Origin: Alphaproteobacteria bacterium
GTDB lineage: Bacteria; Pseudomonadota; Alphaproteobacteria; Rhodobacterales; Rhodobacteraceae
Length of the DNA stretch: 39,786 nt
Assembly: GCA_030432315.1 (NCBI GenBank)
Contig: JAUIHM010000025.1
Location: 1-39,786 of the forward strand
Direction: 5' to 3'
Shown: piece by piece, positions 39,187-39,786 of the stretch
Numbering within the stretch: the first letter of the stretch is position 1
Layout: each line of letters starts with the position of its first letter
Translations under genes and position numbers: made by a program
The notes under the pieces: generated by a model
What the model was told of the DNA's origin: nothing
What the model saw: the letters and a program-made list of their open reading frames with translations, nothing else
The model's database searches: none

Positions 39187-39786
39187 TCAGAGCCGGCGTT
39201 CGGACATCAGGCCCCGGAAGATCGCCCACATCATCAGCAGCAGGATGACGGTGAACGGCAGGCCGGTGGAGATTACCATCGCCTGGAGGGCGGCGAGGCC
39301 GCCGCCGAGCAGCAGAACGATCGCCACGGCGCCTTCGAACACGCACCAGAACACCCGCTGTGAGACCGGTGCGTCGACCTTGCCGCCGGCGGTGATGGTG
39401 TCGATCACCAGGCTGCCGGAGTCCGACGAGGTGACGAAGAACACCACCACGAGGATGATGCCGATCAGCGAGGTGATGCCCGAGAGCGGCAGCGGGTCGA
39501 GCATCCGGAACAGCTGGATCGGCAGGTCGGCTTCCTGGACGGCGGTGTAGCCGTCGTTGACCACCTGGTAGATCGCGGCGCCGCCAAAGATGCTCATCCA
39601 GGCGACGCAGACGAGACTCGGGATCAGCAGGACGCAGACGACGAATTCACGCACGCTGCGGCCGCGGCTGACCCGGGCGATGAACATGCCGACGAAGGGC
39701 GACCAGGAGATCCACCACGCCCAGTAGAAGGCGGTCCAGCCCTGGGAGAAGTTCACGTCTTCGCGCCCGAAGGGGTTGGAGAGGGC
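39187..39786 (-). CDS. BCCT-family betaine/carnitine/choline transporter, C-terminal part
   Basis: The frame is open to the end of the window, giving about 199 C-terminal residues. The BCCT signature is visible near the edge (WTAFYWAWWISWSPFVGMFIARVSRGRSVREF), followed by the conserved SSDSGSLVIDTITAGG and the last helices, with GLPFTVILLLMMWAIFRGLM and a short charged tail. These proteins import quaternary ammonium osmolytes by Na+ or H+ symport. The exact ligand cannot be decided from the C-terminus alone. Confidence 0.92.
   Translation of the reverse strand, partial: ALSNPFGREDVNFSQGWTAFYWAWWISWSPFVGMFIARVSRGRSVREFVVCVLLIPSLVCVAWMSIFGGAAIYQVVNDGYTAVQEADLPIQLFRMLDPLPLSGITSLIGIILVVVFFVTSSDSGSLVIDTITAGGKVDAPVSQRVFWCVFEGAVAIVLLLGGGLAALQAMVISTGLPFTVILLLMMWAIFRGLMSERRL

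Overview
The window is GC-rich, densely coded bacterial chromosomal DNA. Gene content points to an alphaproteobacterium, probably of the Rhodobacterales type: two tripartite tricarboxylate transporter (TTT) operons, a BCCT osmolyte transporter, an ANTAR-controlled nasTS-nrtABC-nirBD-nasA nitrate assimilation cluster, a DUF993/Gfo-Idh/isomerase catabolic set and a Lys/Ala-rich DUF2934 protein. The assignment rests on gene families and layout only. No rRNA, tRNA, CRISPR array, transposase, phage gene or origin was seen.

Layout. (1) 1-369: C-terminal end of a DUF2189 membrane protein, followed at 380-470 by an unusual repeat element. (2) 545-5034, minus strand: TAP-like alpha/beta hydrolase, EamA exporter, RNA 2',3'-cyclic phosphodiesterase ThpR and a DapA-family lyase. 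(3) 5247-8310, plus: TTT operon 1 (binding protein, TctB, TctA). (4) 8333-10684, minus: GNAT acetyltransferase, shikimate-dehydrogenase-like protein, and a sulfatase that appears internally shortened. (5) 10880-14730, plus: TTT operon 2 ending in a TetR regulator, with an 18-bp operator at its promoter; a related operator at 14795-14812 precedes a three-gene catabolic operon (Gfo/Idh/MocA oxidoreductase, DUF993 aldolase-like protein, sugar phosphate isomerase/epimerase, 14862-17999). (6) 18034-20281, minus: NYN-LOTUS protein, short IMPACT/YigZ domain protein, SMP-30 lactonase. (7) 20408-32891, minus: nitrate assimilation, transcribed nasT-nasS, then an RNA leader, then nrtA-nrtB-nrtCD-GAF protein-nirB-nirD-nasA. 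(8) 33196-38477, plus: 6-phosphogluconate dehydrogenase, ureidoglycine aminohydrolase, the second repeat element, a SelT/W/H-like protein, a LysR regulator, a 2-oxoglutarate oxygenase and the DUF2934 protein. (9) 38523-39786, minus: acetolactate synthase small subunit and the C-terminal end of a BCCT transporter.

How it works together. Nitrate would enter through NrtABC, be reduced to nitrite by the molybdenum enzyme NasA, and then to ammonium by the siroheme enzyme NirBD. NasS (sensor) and NasT (ANTAR protein) should control readthrough of a terminator in the nrtA leader. In that leader I can draw two small hairpins with six-base loops; the second overlaps the terminator stem. The TTT operon 2/TetR/catabolic-operon block reads as one substrate-induced import and degradation unit for a sugar- or cyclitol-like compound of unknown identity.

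The least explained signal is a pair of ~90-bp intergenic elements (380-470 and 35481-35570). Each is bounded by the same perfect 8-bp inverted repeat and carries four GATACC(C) repeats spaced exactly 11 bp apart.
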